This document shows positions 8,574 to 17,381 of a stretch of 39,855 nt of DNA, one piece after another. The DNA lies in NCBI GenBank assembly GCA_964546285.1, contig CAZJJK010000016.1, forward strand, positions 1 through 39,855, written 5' to 3'. Position numbers and translations under genes: made by a program. Source of the stretch: CAZJJK01 sp964546285. Its GTDB lineage: Bacteria; Spirochaetota; Spirochaetia; Treponematales; Breznakiellaceae. Each line of letters starts with the position of its first letter. Within the stretch, counting starts at the first letter, position 1. Below the pieces are notes generated by a model. That model was not told the DNA's origin and did not search any database. It saw only the letters and a list, made by a program, of their open reading frames with translations.

Positions 8574-9244
8574 TGAAAGAAGGCTGTTGTCGGCTCCTTG
8601 TCCTGGTATCAGGCAATGGATCCAATCTTCAAGCTCTATTAGACGCGGAGCGACGCTTGTCTTGGCCGGCTCACGTTGTCGGGGTTGTATCGGACCGGGC
8701 GGGGGCCTTCGCTCTGGAGCGGGCTCGGCTAGCCGGCGTTTCCGCTTGGCTTGAGGAAGCCGATCCAGCTCTTAAAAAGGATGAACGCCGGCTTGATTTA
8801 TCGGAACGGCTTTTACACCGAGCCCGTGAGCTTGACGCGGACTTGATTATCCTTGCCGGGTTTTTGTCCCTTTTACGAGGAGCAATATTGGACGTTTACA
8901 GTGGACGCATCATCAACATCCACCCTTCGCTTTTACCAAAATTCGGGGGGCAGGGAATGTACGGCGAACGGGTTCACGCCGCCGTTCTAGCCGCCGGCGA
9001 AAAAGAATCTGGCTGTTCCGTCCATCTAGTAGACGCTGGTACCGATACAGGCCCGGTCATTCTTCAACGCCGTGTGCCGGTGTATACCGACGACACGCCC
9101 GCGACTCTAGCTGAACGTATACATAGCGAGGAACACCGCGCCTTAACCAGCGCGGTTGAGAAGTTCGCGAAAAAGTTTGTAAAAGAAAGGGCCGCCCACA
9201 AAAAAGGGTCGGCCAAAGTAAACCCGGAGGTTGTTAATGTCTAG
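8573..9244 (+). CDS. purN: GAR transformylase (formyl-THF type)
   Basis: PurN formylates glycinamide ribonucleotide with 10-formyltetrahydrofolate. The N-terminal LLVLVSGNGSNLQALLD binds substrate phosphate. The catalytic Asn-His-Asp set is visible in INIHPSLLPKFGG (Asn, His) and LVDAGTDTGPVI (Asp). The segment GGQGMYGERVHAAVLAAGEKESG replaces the shorter Pro-Gly loop of the E. coli enzyme; this is a common variant. The ATG overlaps the purM stop (TGATG). The C-terminal tail of about 20 Lys/Ala-rich residues runs over the purH ribosome site and start, so the two genes overlap by 8 bp. Length 223 is slightly long because of this tail. Confidence 0.95.
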   Translation: MKEGCCRLLVLVSGNGSNLQALLDAERRLSWPAHVVGVVSDRAGAFALERARLAGVSAWLEEADPALKKDERRLDLSERLLHRARELDADLIILAGFLSLLRGAILDVYSGRIINIHPSLLPKFGGQGMYGERVHAAVLAAGEKESGCSVHLVDAGTDTGPVILQRRVPVYTDDTPATLAERIHSEEHRALTSAVEKFAKKFVKERAAHKKGSAKVNPEVVNV

Positions 9245-10868
9245 ACGTGCCCTGATCAGCGTATACCGAAAAGATGGTTTGGAAGAATTCGCGGCTTATT
9301 TGGTTAGCGCGGGCTGGGAGCTCCTTTCTACCGGGGGAACGGCGCGCTTTTTAAAAGACAAGGGTATGGCTGTCACCGATGTATCCTCAGTAACATCTTT
9401 TCCGGAATGTTTGGACGGTCGTGTAAAAACACTACACCCCGCTATCCATGCCGGGCTTCTCGCCCGTCGGGAGGACGAGTCCCATATGCGGACGCTGGCT
9501 CAGCTGGGCCTTGATACCATCGATCTTGTTTGCGTTAATCTTTACCCGTTTTTTGAGAAAGTCCAAGCCGGTCTGGGACTAGAAGAAACAGTGGAATTTA
9601 TCGATATTGGCGGGCCCACGATGCTACGTTCGGCGGCCAAAAATTTCAGGGATGTTATTGTCCTTACGGATCCGTCAGATTATGACGAGGCTATAAGCGG
9701 AATGAAAGCTGGCGGTCTTAGCCTTGAAGCGAGAAAACGTTTAGCAGGCAAGGTGTTTAATCTAACTTCGGCCTATGACGGGGCTGTTTCCCGCTACCTC
9801 CTTGATGAGAGTTTTCCAGAATTCTGGCCACATTCCTTATTTAAAGCCCAGGAGCTACGATACGGGGAGAACGCTCATCAAAGCGCCGCCTTATATTTGG
9901 ACGCGGATAGGCAAGGCGCTATCGGCGCGATGAAGCAACTTCAGGGCAAAGACTTAAGCTATAACAACATACGTGACCTAGACCTGGCTTGGAAGGCGGC
10001 GAGCGCTTTCGGGATTGCTTCAAAAGGGATAGCTCCTCTTGGCTGGGATGATGAGTTAGGCCGCTTAAAAGAGGCTGGGCTCAGCGCGGCAAGAGAGAGA
10101 ATCAGCGCGTGCTGTGTGGCCGTTAAGCATAATACTCCCTGTGGCGTCGGTCTTGGCCCGAGCTTGGTGGACGCGTACCAGGCGGCTTACGATTGTGACC
10201 CCTTATCGATTTTTGGCGGAATCGTCGCTTGTACCGTTGAAGTGGATGAGGCGGTCGCTCAAAAACTGACGGGCTTATTTTTAGAAATCGTCGTGGCGCC
10301 ATCCTTTACTCCCGGGGCGCTTGAATTGTTTAGGACTAAGAAAAATCTACGCGTATTGGAAGCCGCTAAGGCTCCCGATGATCGGATGGAGACTATCTCG
10401 GTGGCGGGTGGTCTTCTCGCTCAATCCAGTGATCGGAAACTGCTTGAGAAATGGGAGGTCGTGACTAAGGCGTCGCCAGACCCGGCTGACCTAGAAGATT
10501 TGTTTTTCGGTCTTAGGACGGTCGTTTATGTAAAATCCAACGCCATCGTTGTGGCTAAGGATAAGGCCGCCGTGGGGATAGCGGGCGGACAGACAAATCG
10601 TATTTGGGCGGCTCGGCAAGCTTTGGAACGCTCCGCGGAAAACATCGCCGCGGCTAAGAAAAACGGACGGGGAGACGGAAAGCCGGCCAGGGTCTTAGCC
10701 TCTGACGCTTATTTCCCCTTCGCTGATGTAGTTGAGGCGGCGGCCGCGGCCGGAATCAAGGCGATAATTCAGCCCGGCGGATCTATTCGCGATAAAGAGT
10801 CAATTGAAGCTTGCGATCGTCACGGTTTGGCCATGATCTTTACTGGCACCCGTCATTTTAAGCACTAG
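9237..10868 (+). CDS. purH: bifunctional AICAR transformylase / IMP cyclohydrolase
   Basis: PurH carries out the last two steps to IMP. The start is the ATG at 9237, six bases after GGAGG. The N-terminal IMP cyclohydrolase domain (about residues 1-190) shows LLSTGGTARFL, DGRVKTLHPAIHAGLLARR and NLYPF. The transformylase domain follows with LRYGENAHQSAALY, the Lys-His active-site motif in AVKHNTPCGVG, DCDPLSIFGGIVA and the C-terminal FTGTRHFKH. At 543 residues it is somewhat longer than the usual ~510-525, with extra sequence around WKAASAFGIASKGIAPL. It is followed after 9 bp by purD. Confidence 0.97.
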   Translation: MSRRALISVYRKDGLEEFAAYLVSAGWELLSTGGTARFLKDKGMAVTDVSSVTSFPECLDGRVKTLHPAIHAGLLARREDESHMRTLAQLGLDTIDLVCVNLYPFFEKVQAGLGLEETVEFIDIGGPTMLRSAAKNFRDVIVLTDPSDYDEAISGMKAGGLSLEARKRLAGKVFNLTSAYDGAVSRYLLDESFPEFWPHSLFKAQELRYGENAHQSAALYLDADRQGAIGAMKQLQGKDLSYNNIRDLDLAWKAASAFGIASKGIAPLGWDDELGRLKEAGLSAARERISACCVAVKHNTPCGVGLGPSLVDAYQAAYDCDPLSIFGGIVACTVEVDEAVAQKLTGLFLEIVVAPSFTPGALELFRTKKNLRVLEAAKAPDDRMETISVAGGLLAQSSDRKLLEKWEVVTKASPDPADLEDLFFGLRTVVYVKSNAIVVAKDKAAVGIAGGQTNRIWAARQALERSAENIAAAKKNGRGDGKPARVLASDAYFPFADVVEAAAAAGIKAIIQPGGSIRDKESIEACDRHGLAMIFTGTRHFKH

Positions 10869-10877
10869 GAGCGCTTG

Positions 10878-12239
10878 ATGAACATCATGGTTATCGGTTC
10901 AGGCGGCCGCGAACATGCCTTAGCGTGGAAATTAGCCCAATCCGATAAGGTCGATGTCGTTTTTGTCGCGCCGGGGAACGGCGGAACGGCGTTGGAAGCT
11001 AAATGCCGTAATGTGGAATTGCCTAACGCCGATCCCACGCGGGCTGAAGGCCAAAAGGTATTAGCCGCTTTCGCTAAAAGCGAAGGGGTAGATCTTGTCG
11101 TTATTGGGCCGGAGGCGCCGCTAGCCGCTGGGATTGTGGACGTCTTTAGAGACGCTGGGTTAAGAACGCTAGGGGCGGATCGCCGCGCCGCGCAACTTGA
11201 AGCGAGCAAGGCTTATTCTAAAGATTTTATGCGCCGACATGGTGTTCGCGGTGCTCAGAGCGAAACCTACACCGATCTGGACAGCGCCTTGGCCGCGTGT
11301 CGTCGTCATTTCTCCACCAATAAGGAAAAAGCTCCCGTCAACCAAGACGTCCCTCCGCCTTTGGTTATAAAAGCTGACGGCTTAGCCGCCGGCAAGGGCG
11401 TTGTCGTGGCGGAAAACCTTTCTCAAGCGGAAGCTACCCTGCGTTCGTTTATGGTGGACGGAAGCTTGGGCGATTCCGGCTTAAAGGTCGTTTTAGAGGA
11501 ATTTTTGAGTGGCGTTGAGGTTTCGATTTTAGCCGCGGTTAGCGTTAGGCCGGGCTGCGAAAATCCAGTTATAGAGTGCTTTATTCCTTCCAGAGATCAT
11601 AAACGGCGTTATGAGGGGGGCAAAGGCCCAAATACCGGCGGCATGGGCGCGATAGCTCCCGTTCCTGATTTTGACGAAAGTGCCATGGTCGATTTCCGCT
11701 CTTCTATCCTAAGTCCAACCCTGACCGGTTTAATAGATGAGGGCTACGACTATCGCGGTTTCATTTTTTTCGGCCTGATGGTGGATAAGGGCCGTTGCTC
11801 ATTGCTTGAATACAATGTTCGTTTAGGCGATCCGGAAACCCAGGCGGTTCTTCCGCTTTTGCGAAGCGATTTTTATGATTTTTGCCAGGCCATTATTAAC
11901 AATGAGCTTCATCGTTATCCGCCTATATGGGACTCTGGCGCGGTCTGCGCTCCGGTCCTGGTCGCTGACGGTTATCCTGGCGAGTATAGACGGGGTGACC
12001 AAATAGCCGTGGATAGGGCTCTTCTTGAGGCTTCCGGGGCTAAACTTTTTGTGGCGGGCGCGAAACTGGATAAAGCTGATGACGCTCCAAGCTTGTGTAC
12101 CACCGGCGGCCGCGTGGCGGCCGTATCGGTCTTGGCGGAAAGCGCTGATAAGGCTTTTGAACGCGCGTACGCGGCTATAGACGGGATCGCTTTTCAAGGA
12201 CTTAGCTACCGCCGCGATATTGGCTACGAAAAAGACTAA
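10878..12239 (+). CDS. purD: phosphoribosylamine-glycine ligase
   Basis: PurD (GAR synthetase) ligates glycine to phosphoribosylamine with ATP; it is an ATP-grasp enzyme. The start at ATG 10878 has AGGAG at six bases. Motifs in order: VIGSGGREHALAWKL (N-terminal domain), VVIGPEAPLAAGIVD, VIKADGLAAGKGVVVAE (ATP-grasp lid), RDHKRRYEGGKGPNTGGMG, and the metal and ATP ligands in LLEYNVRLGDPETQAVLPLL. Its length of 453 residues is slightly long. It is the last gene of the purine run: a dispersed-repeat copy begins 11 bp after the stop, and no hairpin terminator is visible there. Confidence 0.97.
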   Translation: MNIMVIGSGGREHALAWKLAQSDKVDVVFVAPGNGGTALEAKCRNVELPNADPTRAEGQKVLAAFAKSEGVDLVVIGPEAPLAAGIVDVFRDAGLRTLGADRRAAQLEASKAYSKDFMRRHGVRGAQSETYTDLDSALAACRRHFSTNKEKAPVNQDVPPPLVIKADGLAAGKGVVVAENLSQAEATLRSFMVDGSLGDSGLKVVLEEFLSGVEVSILAAVSVRPGCENPVIECFIPSRDHKRRYEGGKGPNTGGMGAIAPVPDFDESAMVDFRSSILSPTLTGLIDEGYDYRGFIFFGLMVDKGRCSLLEYNVRLGDPETQAVLPLLRSDFYDFCQAIINNELHRYPPIWDSGAVCAPVLVADGYPGEYRRGDQIAVDRALLEASGAKLFVAGAKLDKADDAPSLCTTGGRVAAVSVLAESADKAFERAYAAIDGIAFQGLSYRRDIGYEKD

Positions 12240-12249
12240 AGCTTTCCTA

Positions 12250-12268
12250 ACTGCTGCCAATTTTGTTG
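12250..12268 (+). repeat. dispersed repeat, copy 2
   Basis: The 19-bp core ACTGCTGCCAATTTTGTTG starts 11 bp after the purD stop codon. Similarity to the other copies fades soon after the core. Confidence 0.75.
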
Positions 12269-12555
12269 CAACCTAGTGCCGTTCATTTATATAAAAAAGG
12301 AATACGGTTTTAATATAGGCGCACACTATACTTTGGTGGCGATTTATAATTGCATCACAGCTTAACATTAAGCCACATTTGTTCTTCCAGTACTCTGTGT
12401 CAACATAAATATGCGGCCAACCAATCCTGAATGTTAGGTTCTACAGATTAATTAGGGGACAAAAAAGGCCTAGCTAGAGCCGGTTCTGTCTGTAGATCTG
12501 TAAATGAAATTTTATAAACCCATATCGGATATGAAAAGAAGCTTATTAATTTTTT

Positions 12556-12574
12556 CAACAGAATTGGCAGCAGT
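12556..12574 (-). repeat. dispersed repeat, copy 3 (inverted)
   Basis: The reverse complement of the core, with one difference (CTG for TTG). On the minus strand the sequence after the core shares a patch around TATGGGTTTATAAAA with copy 4 at 21024, suggesting that the unit is longer than 19 bp. The plus-strand TTGGCA within it could act as a -35 element for the gene at 12650, but the only nearby -10 candidates are badly spaced. Confidence 0.7.
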
Positions 12575-12649
12575 ACAGGCATTTTGCATATCCTATAAAA
12601 ACCCGTATTATTAAAGGTGGATAGTCTCTCCCTATCCGAAGGAGGCGCC

Positions 12650-13156
12650 ATGAAACGCTTTTTCGCCTTCGGCGCCGTGTTTTTATGGCTCGCTTTCCAA
12701 AACGCAGCGGCTCAAGATATTTTGTCTATCAATACACGTGTGTATTCTAAAGACAAAAGCCACTATATTTACTTGAGCGAAAAATCAGTCGGAACCATTG
12801 AGGCCCGAATGTATCGGGTTGGAGAAACGGAATCCGAGTGGTCAGCTTGGATTGATTGGAGCAGAAGCTCGTATGGAATCGTTGCGAATGACGGTTCCGC
12901 TTTTGTCGTCATTGAATGCGAATACAGCGAATATCGATCTCCGATTATCGTATATGGCCCCTTCGCGCCACAGGCTTATTCCGTAAAAGCCTTAGGCATC
13001 GCGTTGGAATATTTAGCGCTAGACGGCAATAGGCGATATTGGGTTGAACCTATAAGAGCCAACTTTTCTGTCAATTATTCCCCGGAAAAACACGCGCTAA
13101 GCGTTGACGTTCGGATGCTGAATGAAAAATGGATACGCATCGGGTTACCGCGCTAG
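12650..13156 (+). CDS. small secreted protein of unknown function
   Basis: A 168-residue protein starting at the ATG at 12650, which follows AAGGAGG at good spacing; an upstream in-frame TTG at 12617 is less likely. Residues 1-22 form a clear signal peptide (MKRFFAFGAVFLWLAFQNAAAQ) with AAA-type cleavage, so it is exported to the periplasm or beyond. There is no lipobox cysteine. The mature part is rich in aromatic and beta-prone residues (HYIYLSEKSVGTIEARMYRVG, WSAWIDWSRSSYG), as in a beta-sandwich. I recognise no family. It stands alone downstream of the repeat-bounded block and faces the hydrolase gene end-to-end. Confidence 0.75.
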   Translation: MKRFFAFGAVFLWLAFQNAAAQDILSINTRVYSKDKSHYIYLSEKSVGTIEARMYRVGETESEWSAWIDWSRSSYGIVANDGSAFVVIECEYSEYRSPIIVYGPFAPQAYSVKALGIALEYLALDGNRRYWVEPIRANFSVNYSPEKHALSVDVRMLNEKWIRIGLPR

Positions 13157-13191
13157 ACTATTGCCGCGCAAGCTGTGTGGAACTGGCTGGC

Positions 13192-13235
13192 GGGCAGCGT
13201 TTATTCAGAGAAGAAGCGATTTCATAAGGCTGCCC
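13192..13235. terminator. possible terminator stem between convergent genes
   Basis: GGGCAGC (13192-13198) and GCTGCCC (13229-13235) form a 7-bp stem with a long 30-nt loop, followed by TTATAAAA. It lies in the 111-bp gap between the secreted-protein gene and the convergent hydrolase gene. The long loop makes it a weak candidate. Confidence 0.25.
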
Positions 13236-13267
13236 TTATAAAACATAAAATCAGGGGCAAGCACGTT

Positions 13268-14245
13268 TTATTTATAAGTACACAAAAGCTCCCTCAGTTT
13301 AGAGTTAACGATTCCCCAGCTTTTTGCCCGCGCTTGTTCTGCGCCCCGAAGCAGATGGTGCCCGCCATTAGGTATCATTTGTATCTCGATATTGGGAAAC
13401 AACCCGCTTAGAAAGGGCAGATTGTAGGCACTGTCCACGGCGCTGTCCTTTTCGCCTTGAAGTACCAATAAGGGAACGCTTTGAGCCGGCCATAAATGTG
13501 TTTTTTTTTCATATTGTATCAGAGCCCGCGTCCATGACACCGGATAGCGCCCAACATTGAGAGGGTCACGTTTTAGGAAGGAAACAAAAGCCGGATCGCT
13601 AGGACCTACTGAATAACGTATTGGCAGATAGGGGATAATTCCGCCTAAGACAGCGTTTCCAAACATCGATAAGTCCCAAAGAAAGGACCGAACCAAAGGA
13701 CTTTCGAAAATAATGTGATCAAAAGGACAGGGGTTTTCGGCGATATACGAAAGTGTGGCGGCGCAGCCGGTTGAATGAGCTAGAACGATCCAAGGCCGTG
13801 GCCAAGCTTCCATAGCGGCGTTTTCAGCCAGAACCTCTACAGCGGCGGCATAACGCGAAAAATCATCGACCTCGCCGCGCGGACCGGAAGACAGGCCATG
13901 CCCAGGCAGGTCGATAGCGACGCAGAGCCAACTATCCGCCGTTATGCGCGCCGCTACAGGGGCGCGCGAAGCGGAATGCTCCAGATAGCCATGGAAAATA
14001 AAAACGGTGCCACGTGTTTTCTTATTGGAGGGACGCCATATATGAAGGGCAATTTCGTCTTCCATCGTAGAGCGTCGCAGCCGCCAATCCCAGGATCCTT
14101 CTTCATCATCCCATCCATAGTACTGCCGATATTCTTTAGATGCCGGCGTCCATGTTTCAGGGTTGATTACATCATACCGGGGAGCCGAGAAAAGCGCTGG
14201 TACGATAAGCGTGAAAAAACAAAGCGCGTATATAGTTTTACCCAT
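13268..14245 (-). CDS. secreted alpha/beta hydrolase (serine hydrolase, S33/monoacylglycerol-lipase-like)
   Basis: A 325-residue protein with an N-terminal signal peptide (MGKTIYALCFFTLIVPALFSA). The alpha/beta hydrolase fold shows the oxyanion strand GTVFIFHGYLEHS, IDLPGHGLSSGPRG, the nucleophile elbow VLAHSTGC with Ser158, the acid in VLQGEKDSAVD and the catalytic His in PNGGHHLL. The set matches the Hydrolase_4 group that contains monoacylglycerol lipases and lysophospholipases. The elbow is A-H-S-T-G rather than G-H-S-M-G, a known variation. The substrate is probably a lipid ester but this is inferred from family only. It is divergent from the outer-membrane receptor gene with only 72 bp between starts. 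Confidence 0.87.
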   Translation of the reverse strand: MGKTIYALCFFTLIVPALFSAPRYDVINPETWTPASKEYRQYYGWDDEEGSWDWRLRRSTMEDEIALHIWRPSNKKTRGTVFIFHGYLEHSASRAPVAARITADSWLCVAIDLPGHGLSSGPRGEVDDFSRYAAAVEVLAENAAMEAWPRPWIVLAHSTGCAATLSYIAENPCPFDHIIFESPLVRSFLWDLSMFGNAVLGGIIPYLPIRYSVGPSDPAFVSFLKRDPLNVGRYPVSWTRALIQYEKKTHLWPAQSVPLLVLQGEKDSAVDSAYNLPFLSGLFPNIEIQMIPNGGHHLLRGAEQARAKSWGIVNSKLRELLCTYK

Positions 14246-14317
14246 AACCCTAATATACCGCGTTTAGGCTTATTAACGGGTATAGCTTTGCGCGCTAATA
14301 TGCTTCACAATAGGCTT

Positions 14318-16270
14318 ATGGCACACGCGGCCAAAATTATAGCCGCCGCTTTCCTCCTTCTGCCCTTACCGCTTTTCGCTTCTGGCAGCACTGATAGGCC
14401 CGCCGTTCAAGGAGGGCCGCCAGGCGATGAAGCCGTTAGGTTGGAAGAAATATATGTCCAGGCGGACAGGGCTGGTCTCGGCTTGGAGGGCGAACCCTTT
14501 ACGGCGGAACGCTTGGAGCGGGATTCTTACGACGCGGGCGCGTATGAATTAGGCTTATTTGTCGCCAAAGCCTTGTCGCCTCGTCTCGCTATCGCCGGAT
14601 TATCGGGTGTTCCCTCATACGCCGCTTTTTCCGGTTTACGATCCACTGTCCTTATGTATGGGCTTCTACCGTACCGGCTCTTCAATAGCGATTTGGCGTT
14701 GTCTCCAGCCATCGGGTTTGACAGGGTGGAGCTTAGGAGTCGATCTTCCATAATCGATGTTTCCGGAGCGTCAGCCGGCTCGTTGAGCTTCTGGTCAGAC
14801 GCTGTGGGGGAAGATCGTATCGATATCGGTTTAATCAACGGCGCCTATCCAATCGATATAACCCCAACCGGCGCGCAAACGGCGAATTTTCCTTTATGGT
14901 TTGATCAGCAGCGCGGCGCCTTCCAAATAGTGAGAAACTTGGGTTCTTTTGGCTTGAAAGCGGCCGCGTCTTTTCTGAGGGCGGCTGACACTTGGTTAGT
15001 CACGGAGGAAACGACGACCTCCGATAGCGGGCGCTTTTCTCTGGCAGCGGCCTTATCGGGCCGCTATGAGTACGATGGCGGCCGCGTTTCGTTTAATTAT
15101 CGCGATAGCCGAGATAGAGACGCCTTTACTCTCAATCAGCAAGCCACCGTTGTTGATAGAGAAGGACACGCGGGAGCGGCGCTGTGGGAGCAAGGCGATC
15201 TATTTCTGGCGGGGTCGCGTTTAGAATCGGCGATAGCTTTGGTTGAATGGCGAGAAAAGCTAACTTTTTCCGGTTTAAGTACTAATCAAAGCCGAAGAAC
15301 TTTGGACGCGGCGGTGGATTTTAGGGCGCCGCTAAATGGGATTTTTTCTCTGATCGCTAGAGCGTCGTTGGGTTTACGTTATGAGGCTTCAGCTTTGGAT
15401 TTTTCCGACGGCGGCGTTCCGGACTTGGAAGCCGGTTTTTCCCTTCAAACGCCTATCGCCTTTCATCGTTCATTGCTCTTTCCAAGCTTTAGGCTGGATA
15501 GGGCGGCTGATGGCGCTTTTATTCCGGGAGCGTCTCTGTCCTTCTTTCTCGTTCCAACTCAGATTCATCGGCTAAGGTTAATTTTATCCTCAAGCTCCGC
15601 CAGCCCTTCCTATAGCGATAGGGAGGGTACTTTAGATGGCCGCTTTTTCGGGAACACATCGCTCATACCGGAACGCGATATAAGCGCGGCGCTTGGATTG
15701 GAGCTACTAAATTATCATCCCGCCGCTTTTCACCTCAATCTTAATGGGGAACTCGCTGCCCATTATCGGCTAAACGCTTTCGCTTGTTATTATGACCGTT
15801 CAATAAACGCGTTCAAGACACGGAATGTGCCTGAAGCGTTTGTTCCGGCCGTATCGTTTTCCTTTTCTGGGACCTATGGGGACACTTGGCGTTTTCTGCT
15901 ATGTTCCACTCTAACGCCCTCTTTTATTTTGCGTGATCTTGCTGCTTCCTACGCGCTTGTTTCCGCCCCACCCTTACCAGGTTTAGCCCTATATTCGGGG
16001 GCTTGTTCTCTTTTTTATAGTAACACCCTGTTTAGCCTGTCGGTCGGTCTGCGGGTGGAAGGCGGCGCGGCCTTAGGCGCAATTGGCGATGATAGGCTGG
16101 GCCCGGGCGCTTCCTTGGACGCGCGATTTTCCTATTCACCTGGCGGGGGTTTATGTTTATCAGCGACGCTTGACGCGCCTTCCCCCAGCGTTGAAGCCCC
16201 ACCGTTCACTCGCTCGCTCGCGAGTGGTCCCTTCCATGTTGATCTAGGAGTTTCCTGGAATGGACGATAA
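14318..16270 (+). CDS. divergent TonB-dependent outer-membrane receptor
   Basis: I start at the ATG at 14318 (MAHAAKIIAAAFLLLPLPLFASG, a clear signal peptide); another ATG at 14300 adds six residues. The frame is open for a further 400 bp upstream across the hydrolase gene, but this is antisense. The 650-residue protein shows a TonB-box-like EEIYVQA near the mature N-terminus, a plug-like segment (AGLSGVPSYAAFSGLRSTVLMYGLLP, then IGFDRVELRSRSSIIDVSGASAGSLSF), and many alternating-polarity strands as in a beta-barrel. It is divergent and shorter than many receptors. It overlaps the tonB-like gene by 11 bp, supporting energy-dependent uptake. The ligand is unknown; no vitamin or metal hallmark is seen. 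Confidence 0.75.
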   Translation: MAHAAKIIAAAFLLLPLPLFASGSTDRPAVQGGPPGDEAVRLEEIYVQADRAGLGLEGEPFTAERLERDSYDAGAYELGLFVAKALSPRLAIAGLSGVPSYAAFSGLRSTVLMYGLLPYRLFNSDLALSPAIGFDRVELRSRSSIIDVSGASAGSLSFWSDAVGEDRIDIGLINGAYPIDITPTGAQTANFPLWFDQQRGAFQIVRNLGSFGLKAAASFLRAADTWLVTEETTTSDSGRFSLAAALSGRYEYDGGRVSFNYRDSRDRDAFTLNQQATVVDREGHAGAALWEQGDLFLAGSRLESAIALVEWREKLTFSGLSTNQSRRTLDAAVDFRAPLNGIFSLIARASLGLRYEASALDFSDGGVPDLEAGFSLQTPIAFHRSLLFPSFRLDRAADGAFIPGASLSFFLVPTQIHRLRLILSSSSASPSYSDREGTLDGRFFGNTSLIPERDISAALGLELLNYHPAAFHLNLNGELAAHYRLNAFACYYDRSINAFKTRNVPEAFVPAVSFSFSGTYGDTWRFLLCSTLTPSFILRDLAASYALVSAPPLPGLALYSGACSLFYSNTLFSLSVGLRVEGGAALGAIGDDRLGPGASLDARFSYSPGGGLCLSATLDAPSPSVEAPPFTRSLASGPFHVDLGVSWNGR

Positions 16271-17381
16271 GGTTTTTCACGCCGCCACCTTTAATAGCCG
16301 TGAGCGCTATCGTTTCGCCGTCATCGTTAGCCTTATAGTTGATTTGTTCGCTTTCTTGCTCATACTTTTACTGCCATCGCCTTGGTTCCCCAAGTTAAAA
16401 AGAGCGTATTGGCCAACTTTATCGATAATCCTGGAATCATACGCGCCAGAAGCGGGACGAACGAATACCGAAGTTCCAATTATTCCCACTCCAGTTTTGC
16501 CGACTCCGCCGGAGGAAAAACCAAACCGCCCGGCACCGCCCGCCGATAAGCCTACGGCGGCTTCCGCTCCCGCCGCCGCGACTGTCTCTTCGCCTTTGCT
16601 CGATAAGCCAGATCCTTCTCCGCCTGTTCCAGCGCCTGAGAGGGAAGCAGACATACTTACAGCCGCTCTGGAAGAACCGATTCCCGTGACGCTGGGAGAA
16701 ATAGTTATCGTCGCTTCCAAGCGTGTTCTGCCTCTGCCGCCGCCAGAGTTGTCCGATCTTTTAGAACCGAAACCACCGCTTTGGGAATGGCCCTCTGTGT
16801 CCCAAACTCCAAGAGCTCCGCCTATTGACGGGGAAGAGACGGACGCGCTGAGGAATTTACCCTTACCGGAGGGAAACACCTCATCGCCTACAGCGGGAAG
16901 CGGAGAAACGCCGACCAAGGAGCCTTCCCCGCGCGTGGAGATGGGAGCGCTTGGCTATCCAGAAAGAGGCGCCATCCCGACCGGTTTAGGCGCGCCGGGT
17001 GACGAGCTTCCAGCTAAAAGAGCGGGGCCAGGTTCCGGTTCCGGCGAAATAGACGCAACGCCGCATATGGATAAGCCCCCTGCTATTTCAGCTTCAAATC
17101 TAAAAGTCATAATTGACGCGCGGCCTCTTTCGCCGATAAGCGTAATCTACCCCTTCGCCGCACGCGCCCGAGGCGCTGAGGGTACGGTTGAGATAACGGC
17201 GCTTATCGCCGCTGACGGACGTTTGACTTCAGCGCGGGTAAGCCTTAGCTCAGGTGATACGTATTTGGACGCGGCCGCGCTAGCGGCTGTTAAGCTTGTC
17301 AATTATCGAGCGGCGACGCACGATGGCGTCGCCGTCAAATCGGTACTGATCGTTCCCTTCGTTTTTTCGCTTAATGAGTAG
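16260..17381 (+). CDS. TonB-like energy transducer
   Basis: A 373-residue protein with the three-part TonB layout. A single N-terminal membrane helix (FAVIVSLIVDLFAFLLILLLP, about residues 19-39) is followed by a long Pro/Ala/Glu-rich stretch (about 60-270) that can span the periplasm. The C-terminal TonB domain runs from about residue 285 (VIYPFAARARGAEGTVEITALIAADGRL, then DAAALAAVKLVNYRAA and a final strand VPFVF). TonB transmits proton-motive force from ExbB/ExbD to outer-membrane receptors; exbBD are not in this window. The ATG at 16260 overlaps the receptor end and has AGGAG upstream. The gene end overlaps the convergent lysS end by 11 bp. Confidence 0.85.
   Translation: MDDKVFHAATFNSRERYRFAVIVSLIVDLFAFLLILLLPSPWFPKLKRAYWPTLSIILESYAPEAGRTNTEVPIIPTPVLPTPPEEKPNRPAPPADKPTAASAPAAATVSSPLLDKPDPSPPVPAPEREADILTAALEEPIPVTLGEIVIVASKRVLPLPPPELSDLLEPKPPLWEWPSVSQTPRAPPIDGEETDALRNLPLPEGNTSSPTAGSGETPTKEPSPRVEMGALGYPERGAIPTGLGAPGDELPAKRAGPGSGSGEIDATPHMDKPPAISASNLKVIIDARPLSPISVIYPFAARARGAEGTVEITALIAADGRLTSARVSLSSGDTYLDAAALAAVKLVNYRAATHDGVAVKSVLIVPFVFSLNE

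Larger units (their letters stand above)
12250..12574. mobile_element. 325-bp non-coding block bounded by inverted repeat copies
   Basis: The repeat core reads ACTGCTGCCAATTTTGTTG at 12250-12268 and appears again as its reverse complement CAACAGAATTGGCAGCAGT at 12556-12574 (18 of 19 bases match). The interior is AT-rich and has no credible gene. It holds smaller inverted repeats such as CTACAGA/TCTGTAG near 12440 and 12490. This layout resembles a miniature inverted-repeat element, but I see no clear target-site duplication, so a chance pairing of two single copies is not excluded. It lies between purD and a secreted-protein gene. Confidence 0.45.

Noticed and set aside
12240..12649. A small gene in the repeat-bounded block (67 codons, minus)
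   Set aside because: Its start region is the repeat itself, with no ribosome site, and composition is non-coding.
13898..14317. A 140-codon upstream extension of the receptor reading frame
   Set aside because: It is antisense to the hydrolase gene, which has a signal peptide and full catalytic triad; a good signal peptide for the receptor begins at 14318.
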